A stretch of 64,000 nucleotides of DNA from Paraclostridium bifermentans (GTDB taxonomy: Bacteria > Bacillota > Clostridia > Peptostreptococcales > Peptostreptococcaceae): positions 1,116,001-1,180,000 of the forward strand of contig NZ_CP079737.1 of the NCBI RefSeq assembly GCF_019916025.1, in the 5' to 3' direction. The translations under genes and the position numbers were made by a program. The notes below the pieces were generated by a model. It saw only the letters and a list, made by a program, of their open reading frames with translations. It did no database searches and had not been told where the DNA came from. The stretch's first letter is position 1. Every line of letters starts with the position of its first letter. Of the stretch, positions 42,788 to 50,743 are shown in pieces.

Positions 42788-44131
42788 ATGAGAGATCAAA
42801 TTATAAAAAGCGTTGAAAATATTAAAGATGAAATAGTTAATTCAATTATTGAAAGTGTACAAATACCAAGTGTAATTGGTGAGGAAAGCAAGCAGTATCC
42901 ATTTGGAAAAGATATAGATGATGTACTAAATCATATGTTAGATTTATGTGATAAATTAGGATTTAAAACTTATAAAGATAAAGAAGGATTTTATGGATAT
43001 GCGGAAATAGGAGAAGGGGAAGAACTAGTAGGAGTTTTGGGGCATTTAGATGTAGTTCCAGCAGGAGATTTAAGCGCATGGAATGTAGAGCCTTTTAAGG
43101 GAACTATAATAGATGGAAAGCTTTATGGAAGAGGCACTCAAGATGACAAAGGACCTACTATTGCGGCTATATACGCAACTAAGGCAATAGTAGATGCAGG
43201 CTTTAAATTAAATAAAAGAATTAGATTTATTTTTGGAACAGATGAAGAAACTTTATGGAGAGACATGGCTAAGTATAATGAAAACAAAGAAGAGATACCT
43301 AGTTTTGGATTTACACCAGATAGTGCATTCCCTTGTATAAATGCTGAAAAAGGGTTATTACAATGTATTTTATCTTCAAATAAAGGATCAAAAGTTAATC
43401 TAAAAGCAGGAGATGCATTTAACGCAGTTCCAAGTAAAGCTACATATAATAGTATAAATTTAGTTGAATTAGAAAGTGAATTAAAAAAATTAGGGTTTGA
43501 ATATAAAAAAGAAGAAAATGCTATAACAGTTATAGGAAAAAGTGTTCATTCTCAAAAATGCAATGAAGGTATAAATTCTATATCTAGGTTGTGTATAGGA
43601 CTTAAAAATATCGGAATAAACACTCCAGCTATAGATTTTATATCTGAAGTAATAAAAGAAGATGCACATGCAAATTATATATTGCCAAATTGCGAAGATG
43701 TATCAGGTAAGTTAACTCTTAATTTAGGGAAAATTGATTTAAATGAAGATGGTGAAAAAATTTATTTAGATGTTAGAATACCGGTTACAGTTGAAAAAGA
43801 TGAATTTGTAAGTGCACTAAGAGAAAAAGCAAATAAGTATGGATTAGATTATATTGAATATGATTGGCTTAAATCAATATATATACCTAGTGACCATTTT
43901 TTAATAAAAACTTTGAGAAAAGTATACGAACAAGAAACAAATTGCGATTCAACACCTATGGCATCTGGAGGAGCTACTTATGCAAGAGCTATAGATAACT
44001 GTGTTGCATTTGGAGCAATATTCCCTTGGGGCAAAAAGACAGAACACCAACCAAATGAGTATGTTGAAATAAAAGATATAATAAAAGCTACTGAAATTTA
44101 TGCGCTTACATTATATGAACTAACTAGATAA
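42788..44131 (+). CDS. pepV: PepV/Sapep-family metallodipeptidase
   Basis: A 447-residue M20-family dipeptidase, a di-zinc peptidase that hydrolyses short peptides with broad specificity. Metal-site landmarks are LGHLDVVPAGD (His, Asp), LYGRGTQDDKGPTIAAIYA (bridging Asp) and FGTDEETLWRDM (catalytic Glu-Glu). HANYILPNCED sits in the lid region, and GGATYARAIDNCVAFGAIFP supplies a late histidine-side segment. I chose the ATG at 42788, eight bases after GGGGGT, over a TTG upstream. It is monocistronic between two terminators. Typical length is 465-470; this one is slightly shorter. Confidence 0.9.
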   Translation: MRDQIIKSVENIKDEIVNSIIESVQIPSVIGEESKQYPFGKDIDDVLNHMLDLCDKLGFKTYKDKEGFYGYAEIGEGEELVGVLGHLDVVPAGDLSAWNVEPFKGTIIDGKLYGRGTQDDKGPTIAAIYATKAIVDAGFKLNKRIRFIFGTDEETLWRDMAKYNENKEEIPSFGFTPDSAFPCINAEKGLLQCILSSNKGSKVNLKAGDAFNAVPSKATYNSINLVELESELKKLGFEYKKEENAITVIGKSVHSQKCNEGINSISRLCIGLKNIGINTPAIDFISEVIKEDAHANYILPNCEDVSGKLTLNLGKIDLNEDGEKIYLDVRIPVTVEKDEFVSALREKANKYGLDYIEYDWLKSIYIPSDHFLIKTLRKVYEQETNCDSTPMASGGATYARAIDNCVAFGAIFPWGKKTEHQPNEYVEIKDIIKATEIYALTLYELTR

Positions 44132-44148
44132 TTTGATGTATAATAAAT

Positions 44149-44184
44149 AAGGGACCTTTCTATAAGTGAAAGGTTCCTTGTTTG
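44149..44184 (+). terminator. Terminator after pepV
   Basis: AAGGGACCTTTC pairs with GAAAGGTTCCTT, then a T-rich tail. Confidence 0.85.
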
Positions 44185-44235
44185 TAATAAAAATAAAAAA
44201 TAATTAATAATAGTTAAAAGGAAGGGGATGATTAG

Positions 44236-45006
44236 ATGTTAAAAAATGGAGCAGTTGTGTTTTTTTCAGGAACTGGAAACTCTAAATATATAGCTAAGAT
44301 TTTCAAAGAAGAATTTCAAAAACTAAATATAAACTTGGATGTTATAAATATAGAAAAAGAAAGTGGATTAAAAAAAGAATATGATTTTTATGTATTTGGA
44401 GGTCCTATACATGCAGAGATGTTACCAAGAATACTTACTGATTGGATAAATAAAAATATACCCAATGAGCCTAAAAAGTGTATAGTATATCACACACTAG
44501 CAGGAGATAAACATAGTGAAGGTAGAGTTTATTTAGCAAAACTATTAAATAAAAAAGGGCTAGATGTAGTGATAAATACATCTATACAAATGCCTAATAA
44601 TTATTATCATAAGTTTTTCAAAAGAGATACAGACGAGGAAATTAAAAAAGTTTTAGATTTAGCACCAAACAAGGTAAAAGCTATTGTTACAGATTTTTTA
44701 AATGATAAAAGAAGTAATGTAAATTATAAAAAAATAACTGCTGGAACGAAATTAGTTTATGATAGTTTTTTGGTTTACGCTAAAAAATATGCAAAGAGAA
44801 ATTTTTCTGTAGATACTAGTAAATGCATAAATTGTAAGATATGTGAAAAAGAGTGTCCTACTAATAATATAGTTATGAATGAAAAAAATATAGAATTTTA
44901 TAATAAGTGTATAGGATGTGAAAAATGTATACATAGATGCCCGACAAATGCTATTTTATTTAAAAATGAGCCTTTTATACCATATAAAATTGAAGATTAT
45001 ATATAA
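44236..45006 (+). CDS. EFR1-type flavodoxin-ferredoxin fusion
   Basis: A 256-residue electron carrier. Residues 1-160 form a flavodoxin-like domain with the FMN loop FFSGTGNSKYIA and the segment YVFGGPIHAEMLP. Residues about 195-245 hold two [4Fe-4S] clusters: CINCKICEKECP and CIGCEKCIHRCP. This is the EFR1 ferredoxin layout common in Clostridia, likely shuttling electrons from reduced ferredoxin to an unknown oxidoreductase. GAAGGGGATG precedes the ATG. It is monocistronic. Confidence 0.88.
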   Translation: MLKNGAVVFFSGTGNSKYIAKIFKEEFQKLNINLDVINIEKESGLKKEYDFYVFGGPIHAEMLPRILTDWINKNIPNEPKKCIVYHTLAGDKHSEGRVYLAKLLNKKGLDVVINTSIQMPNNYYHKFFKRDTDEEIKKVLDLAPNKVKAIVTDFLNDKRSNVNYKKITAGTKLVYDSFLVYAKKYAKRNFSVDTSKCINCKICEKECPTNNIVMNEKNIEFYNKCIGCEKCIHRCPTNAILFKNEPFIPYKIEDYI

Positions 45007-45147
45007 AAAGGAAAATGAAAGGAAAATTGCAAAATATTACAGAAATGGAACAAAAACGACAAAAATGTGGAAATATATTGTAAAAATGTGTACTATAAAT
45101 ATCTAAAGGGTATAAAACCCTTATAAAAGATATTAGGTGGTGCAAAA

Positions 45148-45930
45148 ATGAACAAGAAGATAAAAATAGTTATTTGTATGATGATTATTTTAATAATAGG
45201 ATTAGGTGCTAAGTTTGTATATGGAGAAGCTGAAGATCCAATGCATAAAAATTTTAAGGATCATGTAGTTTTTTATCCTCAGCATCAAGATGATGAAACT
45301 CTATGGGGATCAAGTGCAATTATAGAAGCTATAAGAGAGTGTGGAGCAGATAATGTATATGTTGTATTAGTTTCAGATGGTTCAGGTGTAAATGTATTTA
45401 ATCAACTTGAACAATTTAAGGGTATAAGTAGAAAAGAAAAAGAAATTTTAAGAAACAATGAATTTAAGGCGGCGTTAAACAGCTTAGGAGTTAAAAATAG
45501 CAATATAAGGATTTTAGCAGATGAAACAGAAAAAACAGGAACACATTATGATTTAATGGAAAAAACTATATTAGATTTTGAAAATAAATTTGGTAGTGTT
45601 ACTCAAGTTTCACAGCATTATCAGTATGATAATCATCCAATGCATAGAAAAAATGGAGTCATTTTAAAAAGACTTAGTGATGAAGGAAAAGTAAAAGATG
45701 CTAGATATTTTGTAAAACCAGCATATGTAAAAGATATACCAGAAGATCAAAGGGATATATATACAGCAAATAATGAAGAGGATAAAGCAAAAGTAAAAGG
45801 TGCTTTAGATGCATACAAAACAAAAAATGAAAAAGAACAACTTTATGGAATTGGATATATGTCAACTCATAAATACTTTGATCATTTATACAATGATCCT
45901 CAATATACATCAGTATTAAGTAGATACTAA
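45148..45930 (+). CDS. Secreted PIG-L/LmbE-like deacetylase, copy 1
   Basis: A 260-residue zinc-dependent N-deacetylase-like enzyme of the PIG-L family. An N-terminal segment (KIVICMMIILIIGLGAKFVYG) anchors or exports it. The metal site is PQHQDDETLWG, where His-x-Asp-Asp takes the place of the usual HPDD, and a later YDNHPMHRKNG gives the second histidine pair. Family members deacetylate GlcNAc-containing substrates; an extracellular glycan is likely here. It has AGGTGGTG upstream and a terminator downstream. A paralogue follows immediately. Confidence 0.82.
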   Translation: MNKKIKIVICMMIILIIGLGAKFVYGEAEDPMHKNFKDHVVFYPQHQDDETLWGSSAIIEAIRECGADNVYVVLVSDGSGVNVFNQLEQFKGISRKEKEILRNNEFKAALNSLGVKNSNIRILADETEKTGTHYDLMEKTILDFENKFGSVTQVSQHYQYDNHPMHRKNGVILKRLSDEGKVKDARYFVKPAYVKDIPEDQRDIYTANNEEDKAKVKGALDAYKTKNEKEQLYGIGYMSTHKYFDHLYNDPQYTSVLSRY

Positions 45931-45931
45931 T

Positions 45932-45972
45932 AAAAAACTATCTAAAATTATTTAATTTTAGATAGTTTTTTT
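45932..45972 (+). terminator. Terminator between the two PIG-L genes
   Basis: AAAAACTATCTAAAA pairs with TTTTAGATAGTTTTT around an A/T loop, with a further T-run. Confidence 0.88.
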
Positions 45973-46090
45973 TATTAGTTTAATGTGGCAATTAAATAAG
46001 AAATGAATATTTATAAATAAGAGTGAAAAAATAAGTACACTTAGTAGTAAATCATAAATTTTTTAACAACGACACTAGGTGGTGGATAAT

Positions 46091-46876
46091 ATGAAAAAAA
46101 CAAATATTAGAATAGGTGTTCTAATATTAATTATTTTTATAATTGGGATTGGAGTTAAGTTTCAAGGGTTTAAAAGTGAAAAACTTGAACATAAGAAACT
46201 TGGTAGTCATGTAGTTTTTTATCCTCAACATCAAGATGATGAAGTACTTTGGGGAGGTAGTGCAATACTTAAAGCTATAAATACTTGTGGAGCAGATAAT
46301 GTATATATTGTATTAGTTTCAGATGGATCAGGCGTTAATGCATTTGATCAAATGCCAGAATTTAAAGGTATAAATAGAAGAGAAAAATGTTGTTTAAGAA
46401 ATAATGAATTTAAATGTGCTTTAAAAAGTTTAGGAGTAAAAAGTAGTAATATAATAATTCTAGCTGATAAAACAAAAGAAGAGAAACCACATTTTGACCT
46501 TATGGAAAATACGATATTAGATTTTGAAAATAAATTTGGCAGTGTTACTCATATATCTCAACACTATAAATATGACAATCATCCAATGCACAGAAAAAAC
46601 GGAGAAGTTTTAAAGAAACTTAGTGATGAAGGAAAAGTAAAAGATGCTAGATACTTCCTTAAACCTTCGTATGTTAAATATATTCCCCAAAGCCAAAGAG
46701 ACGTGTACTTATCAGACACTATAGAAGATAAAGCTAAAATAAAAGGTGCCCTTAATTCATATAGAATAAGAAATGAAAAAGAACAGCTTTATGGAATCGG
46801 ATATGTATCAGCTCACACGTACTTTGATCATTTATATAATGATCCTCAATATAAATCGGTGCTAAGCCTTTACTAG
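46091..46876 (+). CDS. Secreted PIG-L/LmbE-like deacetylase, copy 2
   Basis: A 261-residue paralogue of the preceding enzyme, with the same membrane anchor (IGVLILIIFIIGIGVKF), metal motif PQHQDDEVLWGG and NHPMHRKNG, and the same C-terminal phrase TYFDHLYNDPQYKS. The mature regions match at most positions; differences fall in the anchor and in the 110-150 region. The ATG at 46091 has AGGTGGTGG upstream. It is separated from copy 1 by a terminator, so it can be expressed independently. Probably a recent tandem duplication. Confidence 0.82.
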   Translation: MKKTNIRIGVLILIIFIIGIGVKFQGFKSEKLEHKKLGSHVVFYPQHQDDEVLWGGSAILKAINTCGADNVYIVLVSDGSGVNAFDQMPEFKGINRREKCCLRNNEFKCALKSLGVKSSNIIILADKTKEEKPHFDLMENTILDFENKFGSVTHISQHYKYDNHPMHRKNGEVLKKLSDEGKVKDARYFLKPSYVKYIPQSQRDVYLSDTIEDKAKIKGALNSYRIRNEKEQLYGIGYVSAHTYFDHLYNDPQYKSVLSLY

Positions 46877-46926
46877 AAAAGATGAATATAATTAAATTTT
46901 AAAAATTTAATTATATTCATCTTTTA
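46877..46926 (+). terminator. Terminator after the second PIG-L gene
   Basis: AAAAGATGAATATAATTAAA pairs with its complement at 46907-46926; the loop is A/T and the tail TTAATTT. Confidence 0.8.
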
Positions 46927-46946
46927 ATTTATGCAAATTTGCAAAA

Positions 46947-46978
46947 GAAACAACTTTGTGATAAGATTAAGTTGTTTC
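46947..46978. promoter_or_regulatory. Inverted repeat before the BCCT gene, candidate operator
   Basis: GAAACAACTT and AAGTTGTTTC, perfect 10-bp arms 12 bases apart, lie 67 bases before the transporter start. There is no T-run, so an operator is more likely than a terminator. The BusR-like regulator encoded next to the transporter is the obvious candidate ligand. Confidence 0.5.
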
Positions 46979-47044
46979 AAGAAAAAACTTGTTTAGAAAT
47001 TCGAGTTGTTACTTTTGACATAAAAAATATATCGGAGGTTGAGT

Positions 47045-48586
47045 ATGAAAAAAAATAATATTGTATTTAATATATCTTTATTACTGACCAGTGTAGTTGT
47101 AATATTAGGTCTTGTATCACCTACAATGTTTAAAAATGTATCTAATAAAGGATTTAATATAGTAGTAAATAATTTTAACTGGGTATATCTAATCGTTATG
47201 TTAGCATTAGTTATATTTGCAGGTTTTTTAATTTTTAGTAAATATGGAAATATAAGATTAGGAAAAGATACGGATAGACCAGAATTTAGTAATTTATCTT
47301 GGTTTTCTATGTTATTTGGAGCAGGAATGGGAATAGGATTAGTATTTTTTGGAGCAGTAGAACCTATGAAGCATTTTGTAAATCCAATAGGTGCAGAATC
47401 AGGAAGCTTAGCTGCTAAAAACTTTGCAATGCAACAATCATTTATACACTGGGGAGTAACTCCGTGGGCTGCTTATGCAATAATGGGATTATCATTAGCA
47501 TATTTTCAATTTAGAAAAGATGCACCAGGGTTAATAAGTAGTGTGTTTTTACCTATCTTAGGAGAAGAAGGTGTAAAGGGGCCTATAGGAAAAACTATAG
47601 ATATTTTAGCTGTATTTACAACAGTAACAGGTATAGCGACATCTTTAGGTATGGGAACAATGCAAATCGCAGGTGGACTTGAATATATGTTTGGAATAAA
47701 AAATACTATATATTTACAAATAGTTATAATAGCAATAGCAACAGTTTTATATATTAAAAGTTCTACTAGTGGATTAGATAAAGGTATAAAATTATTATCA
47801 AATATAAACTTAGCTTTAGCGGCTTTATTATTATTTGGAGCAGCTATTATTGGACCTACTACACACATGATTTCAAACTTCTCAAATGGAATGGGATTAT
47901 ATGTAGAACAATTTATATCTCAAAGTTTATATATGGATCCTACAGGTGAATGGATTGCTCAGTGGAGAGTATTTTATTGGGCGATGTGGATAGCTTGGAT
48001 ACCTTTTGTAGGAATATTTATAGCAAGAATATCTAAAGGAAGAACTATAAGAGAATTTATAATTGGAGTAACTTTGGTACCAGCATTAGCATGTATAGTT
48101 TGGTTTTCTGTATTTGGGACATTGGGTACTAATTTAGGATTAGACTTTGCAAAAGATGCAACTATGGTAACTGAAACGGCACTTTTTAAAGTGTTTTCAA
48201 ATTATCAATTTGGGAATATACTATCATTAGTAGCTATGGTACTATTATGTACATTCTTTATATCATCAGCAGATTCAGCTACTTATGTACTTGGAATGTT
48301 TACATCTAATGGAGATTTAAATCCAAGTAATAAAAAGAAAATTACTTGGGGGATAATACAAGCATTACTAGCTTTAGCATTATTAATGTCTGGAGGGCTA
48401 GAAACATTACAAACTGTGTCTATAGTTTCTGCATTTCCATTTGCTATAATAATGATAGTGAGTATAGTATCGATAACAAAAGCATTAAAAACAGAATTTA
48501 AAGTAGAAAATGAAGTGAAAAAAGAATTTGTAAGCAAAAAGGAATATAATAAGCCTGTAGTTAAAATAAAAAAAGAAGCTTATTAA
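47045..48586 (+). CDS. BCCT-family osmolyte (betaine/choline/carnitine) transporter
   Basis: A 513-residue sodium- or proton-coupled transporter of the BCCT family. Twelve membrane segments are visible. Conserved family features include FGAGMGIGLVFFGAVEPM, AMQQSFIHWGVTPWAAYA, GTMQIAGGL and the tryptophan-rich segment WRVFYWAMWIAWIPFVGIF of the substrate and coupling site. The charged tail (about 480-513) may sense ionic strength. The ATG at 47045 was chosen over a TTG six bases upstream because GGAGG lies just before it. A GntR/RCK_C regulator gene faces it across a shared terminator. Confidence 0.92.
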   Translation: MKKNNIVFNISLLLTSVVVILGLVSPTMFKNVSNKGFNIVVNNFNWVYLIVMLALVIFAGFLIFSKYGNIRLGKDTDRPEFSNLSWFSMLFGAGMGIGLVFFGAVEPMKHFVNPIGAESGSLAAKNFAMQQSFIHWGVTPWAAYAIMGLSLAYFQFRKDAPGLISSVFLPILGEEGVKGPIGKTIDILAVFTTVTGIATSLGMGTMQIAGGLEYMFGIKNTIYLQIVIIAIATVLYIKSSTSGLDKGIKLLSNINLALAALLLFGAAIIGPTTHMISNFSNGMGLYVEQFISQSLYMDPTGEWIAQWRVFYWAMWIAWIPFVGIFIARISKGRTIREFIIGVTLVPALACIVWFSVFGTLGTNLGLDFAKDATMVTETALFKVFSNYQFGNILSLVAMVLLCTFFISSADSATYVLGMFTSNGDLNPSNKKKITWGIIQALLALALLMSGGLETLQTVSIVSAFPFAIIMIVSIVSITKALKTEFKVENEVKKEFVSKKEYNKPVVKIKKEAY

Positions 48587-48590
48587 ATAT

Positions 48591-48644
48591 AAAAAGGAGT
48601 ATCTTAAAATGATCATATAATCAGCTTAAGATACTCCTTTTTTT
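48591..48644. terminator. Bidirectional terminator between the BCCT and BusR-like genes
   Basis: AAAAAGGAGTATCTTAA pairs with TTAAGATACTCCTTTTT, with an additional T-run. It serves both convergent genes. Confidence 0.88.
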
Positions 48645-48646
48645 TA

Positions 48647-49270
48647 TTATTTTTCATAAAGAAACATAGGTACAGATGTGTTAACATGAGTATCTCCAAT
48701 AACCATAAGTATATCATTTTCTAAAAACTCAATATAAGGGCCAGGAGATATTATAAGTTCTTCACCTCTTTTAATTGCAACAATAGTTCCACCAGTATTT
48801 TGCCAAAAGTTAGTTTGGCCTGGTGTTTGACCTATTAATTTACAATTAGATTTTATTAGAAACTCAAAAGGAACAAGCGGATTTATTGTAGATAGTCTAC
48901 TAGAGTAGTCTACTATTTTATTCATAGTTTCTAAAATTTGAGATTCTAATTGACTTCTTGAGCTAAGAAGTTCTGACAATTGTGATTTATATGAAGAAAC
49001 ATTTGTTATATTTTGATATTTTTTCAAAAAAGATTCAGCTTTACTGCGAGATAGGACAATAATTCCTTTACCTTTTATACTTTCAACAACTTTTAAATCT
49101 TCAAGTATTTTCACTGCTCTTCTAATTGTTTCAGGAGATACATTGTATTTTCCAGCAAGTGCAGACCTTCCATGAAGAGTAGTTCCTTCAGCTATATAAC
49201 CATTACATATATTATTTGCTATATCTATAGCAATTTTTTGATATATAGGCATAGTATACGATTTTTCCAT
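48647..49270 (-). CDS. busR: BusR-like GntR/RCK_C regulator
   Basis: A 207-residue regulator. Residues about 8-75 form a GntR winged helix (STTLHGRS-type HTH: GRSALAGKYNVSPETIRRAV). A coiled-coil linker follows at about 85-120, then an RCK_C (TrkA-C) domain at about 128-205 (NTGGTIVAIKRGEELIISPG and LENDILMVIG). This is the layout of BusR, the c-di-AMP-controlled repressor of betaine uptake in Lactococcus and Streptococcus. It lies next to a BCCT osmolyte transporter, supporting the assignment. Binding of c-di-AMP is inferred from the family. GGAGG precedes the ATG. Confidence 0.8.
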   Translation of the reverse strand: MEKSYTMPIYQKIAIDIANNICNGYIAEGTTLHGRSALAGKYNVSPETIRRAVKILEDLKVVESIKGKGIIVLSRSKAESFLKKYQNITNVSSYKSQLSELLSSRSQLESQILETMNKIVDYSSRLSTINPLVPFEFLIKSNCKLIGQTPGQTNFWQNTGGTIVAIKRGEELIISPGPYIEFLENDILMVIGDTHVNTSVPMFLYEK

Positions 49271-49378
49271 GATTCCTCCAAAATTATATAAATATATTCT
49301 AACACTTAAATATTGTATACCTCATGTAAATGGATGTCTATAGCCATTTTATATATATAAAATAATAATTTTCAATTG

Positions 49379-49432
49379 TTGGCATTTGACAATAATAAAA
49401 ATAGCTGTTAAAATTTAATTAGCAAATGCCAA
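49379..49432 (+). promoter_or_regulatory. Promoter enclosed by an inverted repeat, NifX-Fur-DUF134 operon
   Basis: TTGACA (49386-49391) and TAAAAT (49409-49414), 17 bases apart, form the promoter. It is bracketed by TTGGCATTTG (49379-49388) and CAAATGCCAA (49423-49432), perfect 10-bp arms 34 bases apart. One arm overlaps -35 and the other lies about at the start site, an arrangement typical of repression by a dimer or tetramer. Confidence 0.7.
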
Positions 49433-49453
49433 AAATAAAAAGGAGTAAAATTT

Positions 49454-49810
49454 ATGAAATTATCAGTTGCATGTGAAGGTAAATTAGTGAGTACACATTT
49501 TGGTCATTGTGAAGGATTTTATAATTGTGAAGTACAAGATGGAAAAATAGTAGAAGAAAAGTTTGTTAAAAATCCAGGGCATAAACCAGGGTATTTACCT
49601 GCATTTTTAAAAGAACTAAATGTAAATACTATAATATCTGGTGGGATGGGTGAAACAGCGCAACAATTATTTAAACAAAATAATATAGAAGTAGTAGTTG
49701 GAGCTCAAGGGAATTTTATAGATGCTATAGAAAAATATATAAATGGAAGTTTAAAATCAACAGGGTTTGTATGTACAGAGCATGAACACGAAGGATACTG
49801 CAATAAATAG
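49454..49810 (+). CDS. NifX/NifB-type Fe-Mo-cofactor-binding-like protein
   Basis: A 118-residue protein of the dinitrogenase iron-molybdenum cofactor (NifX/NafY, NifB C-terminal) family. It opens with MKLSVACEGKLVSTHFGHCE and has a ribonuclease-H-like alternation of strands and helices, with ISGGMGETAQQLF near the middle. A Cys/His-rich tail (CTEHEHEGYC) suggests metal binding. No nitrogenase gene is near; in fermentative clostridia such proteins are usually associated with iron-sulfur chemistry. AAAGGAG lies eight bases before the ATG. First gene of an operon with a Fur-family and a DUF134 gene. Confidence 0.82.
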   Translation: MKLSVACEGKLVSTHFGHCEGFYNCEVQDGKIVEEKFVKNPGHKPGYLPAFLKELNVNTIISGGMGETAQQLFKQNNIEVVVGAQGNFIDAIEKYINGSLKSTGFVCTEHEHEGYCNK

Positions 49811-49827
49811 AATAAAAGGGATTAATT

Positions 49828-50301
49828 ATGGATTATAATTTAGAATATTTAAAAAGGTTAATAAGCAAAAGTGCACATAAAGTAACACCCCAAAAGATAT
49901 TAATATTAGAAGTTATGATGAGTAGTAGACATCACTTAAGTGCAAGAGGTATATATGACAAGTTAAAAGAAAAAAATATAGGATTTGCTACTATTTATAG
50001 ATCCTTGAATTTATTTATAGAATTAAACATAATAAAAAAGATAGATATAGACAATATAACTTATTATGAAATGAAGATTTTTAGCAAAAATCCATTTCAT
50101 ATACACTTTAAGTGTTCTAAATGTGATAGTATAATTGATATAAACAATAAAGATATAAATATTGATTATATTGGTATAATAAGAAAAGTTGAATTTGAAG
50201 AAAATTTCCAAATAGATGATTCTGATATTATGTTTACAGGTATATGTGATAAATGCAAGGAGGATACTAAATGGCAAGACCAACAAAATTTAGACGGGTA
50301 G
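49828..50301 (+). CDS. Fur-family metalloregulator
   Basis: A 157-residue regulator with the Fur fold. The N-terminal winged helix (about 10-85) shows HKVTPQKILILEVMMSSRHH with LSARGIYDKL and FATIYRSLNLFIEL. The metal and dimer domain has HIHFKCSKC (Cys pair 1) and GICDKCKEDTKW (Cys pair 2), the structural zinc site. Fur, Zur, PerR or Mur cannot be separated by eye. It overlaps the downstream DUF134 gene by 31 bases, so the operon is tight, and it may regulate the promoter at 49379-49432, although that palindrome is not a classical Fur box. Confidence 0.85.
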   Translation: MDYNLEYLKRLISKSAHKVTPQKILILEVMMSSRHHLSARGIYDKLKEKNIGFATIYRSLNLFIELNIIKKIDIDNITYYEMKIFSKNPFHIHFKCSKCDSIIDINNKDINIDYIGIIRKVEFEENFQIDDSDIMFTGICDKCKEDTKWQDQQNLDG

Positions 50302-50711
50302 AATTTTTCCCCGAAGATACATATTTTACACCATTAGATAAGAAAGGGTGCAAAGTAGATGAAATGACTTTAAAGTTAGAAGAACTAGAGGCTATGAGAC
50401 TTAAAGATATAGAAGATTTAAATCAAGAAGAGTGTGCTAAAAAAATGCAAGTATCTAGACAAACTTTTCAAAATATAATAGATAGTGCTAGAAAAAAAGT
50501 TGCTATAGCATTAACTGATGGAAAAGCTATAAAAATTGATGGTGGCAACTATAGAGCAAGCTTTTGTAAGTTTAAGTGCTTTAATTGCGGAGAATTATAT
50601 GAAATAAATTATGAACAAGATAAACATAAGTGTCCATCTTGTGGATCTGATGAGGTTATATGTAGCAAAAAAGCTGGAATTTGTAAAAAGTGGTGTGATA
50701 AGAATAAATAA
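50271..50711 (+). CDS. DUF134 (UPF0251) putative DNA-binding protein
   Basis: A 146-residue protein of the UPF0251/DUF134 family. It begins MARPTKFRRVEFFPEDTYF, has the sigma-70-region-4-like helix-turn-helix LNQEECAKKMQVSRQTFQNI, and ends in a zinc ribbon (CKFKCFNCGELYE ... KCPSCGSDEV) followed by CSKKAGICKKWC. DUF134 genes are often linked to NifX-like genes, as here. It overlaps the end of the Fur-family gene by 31 bases and starts within it with AAGGAGG. A bidirectional terminator follows. Confidence 0.85.
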   Translation: MARPTKFRRVEFFPEDTYFTPLDKKGCKVDEMTLKLEELEAMRLKDIEDLNQEECAKKMQVSRQTFQNIIDSARKKVAIALTDGKAIKIDGGNYRASFCKFKCFNCGELYEINYEQDKHKCPSCGSDEVICSKKAGICKKWCDKNK

Positions 50712-50743
50712 AACTATCTCAATATATATATTGAGATAGTTTT
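50710..50743. terminator. Bidirectional terminator between DUF134 and nitrilase-like genes
   Basis: AAAACTATCTCAATAT pairs with ATATTGAGATAGTTTT. T-runs flank it on both strands and both stop codons lie at its edges. Confidence 0.85.

Noticed and set aside
49454-49810. Evidence for nitrogen fixation from the NifX-like gene
   Set aside because: No nitrogenase or nif genes are present, and NifX/NifB-like small proteins are common in non-diazotrophic clostridia.
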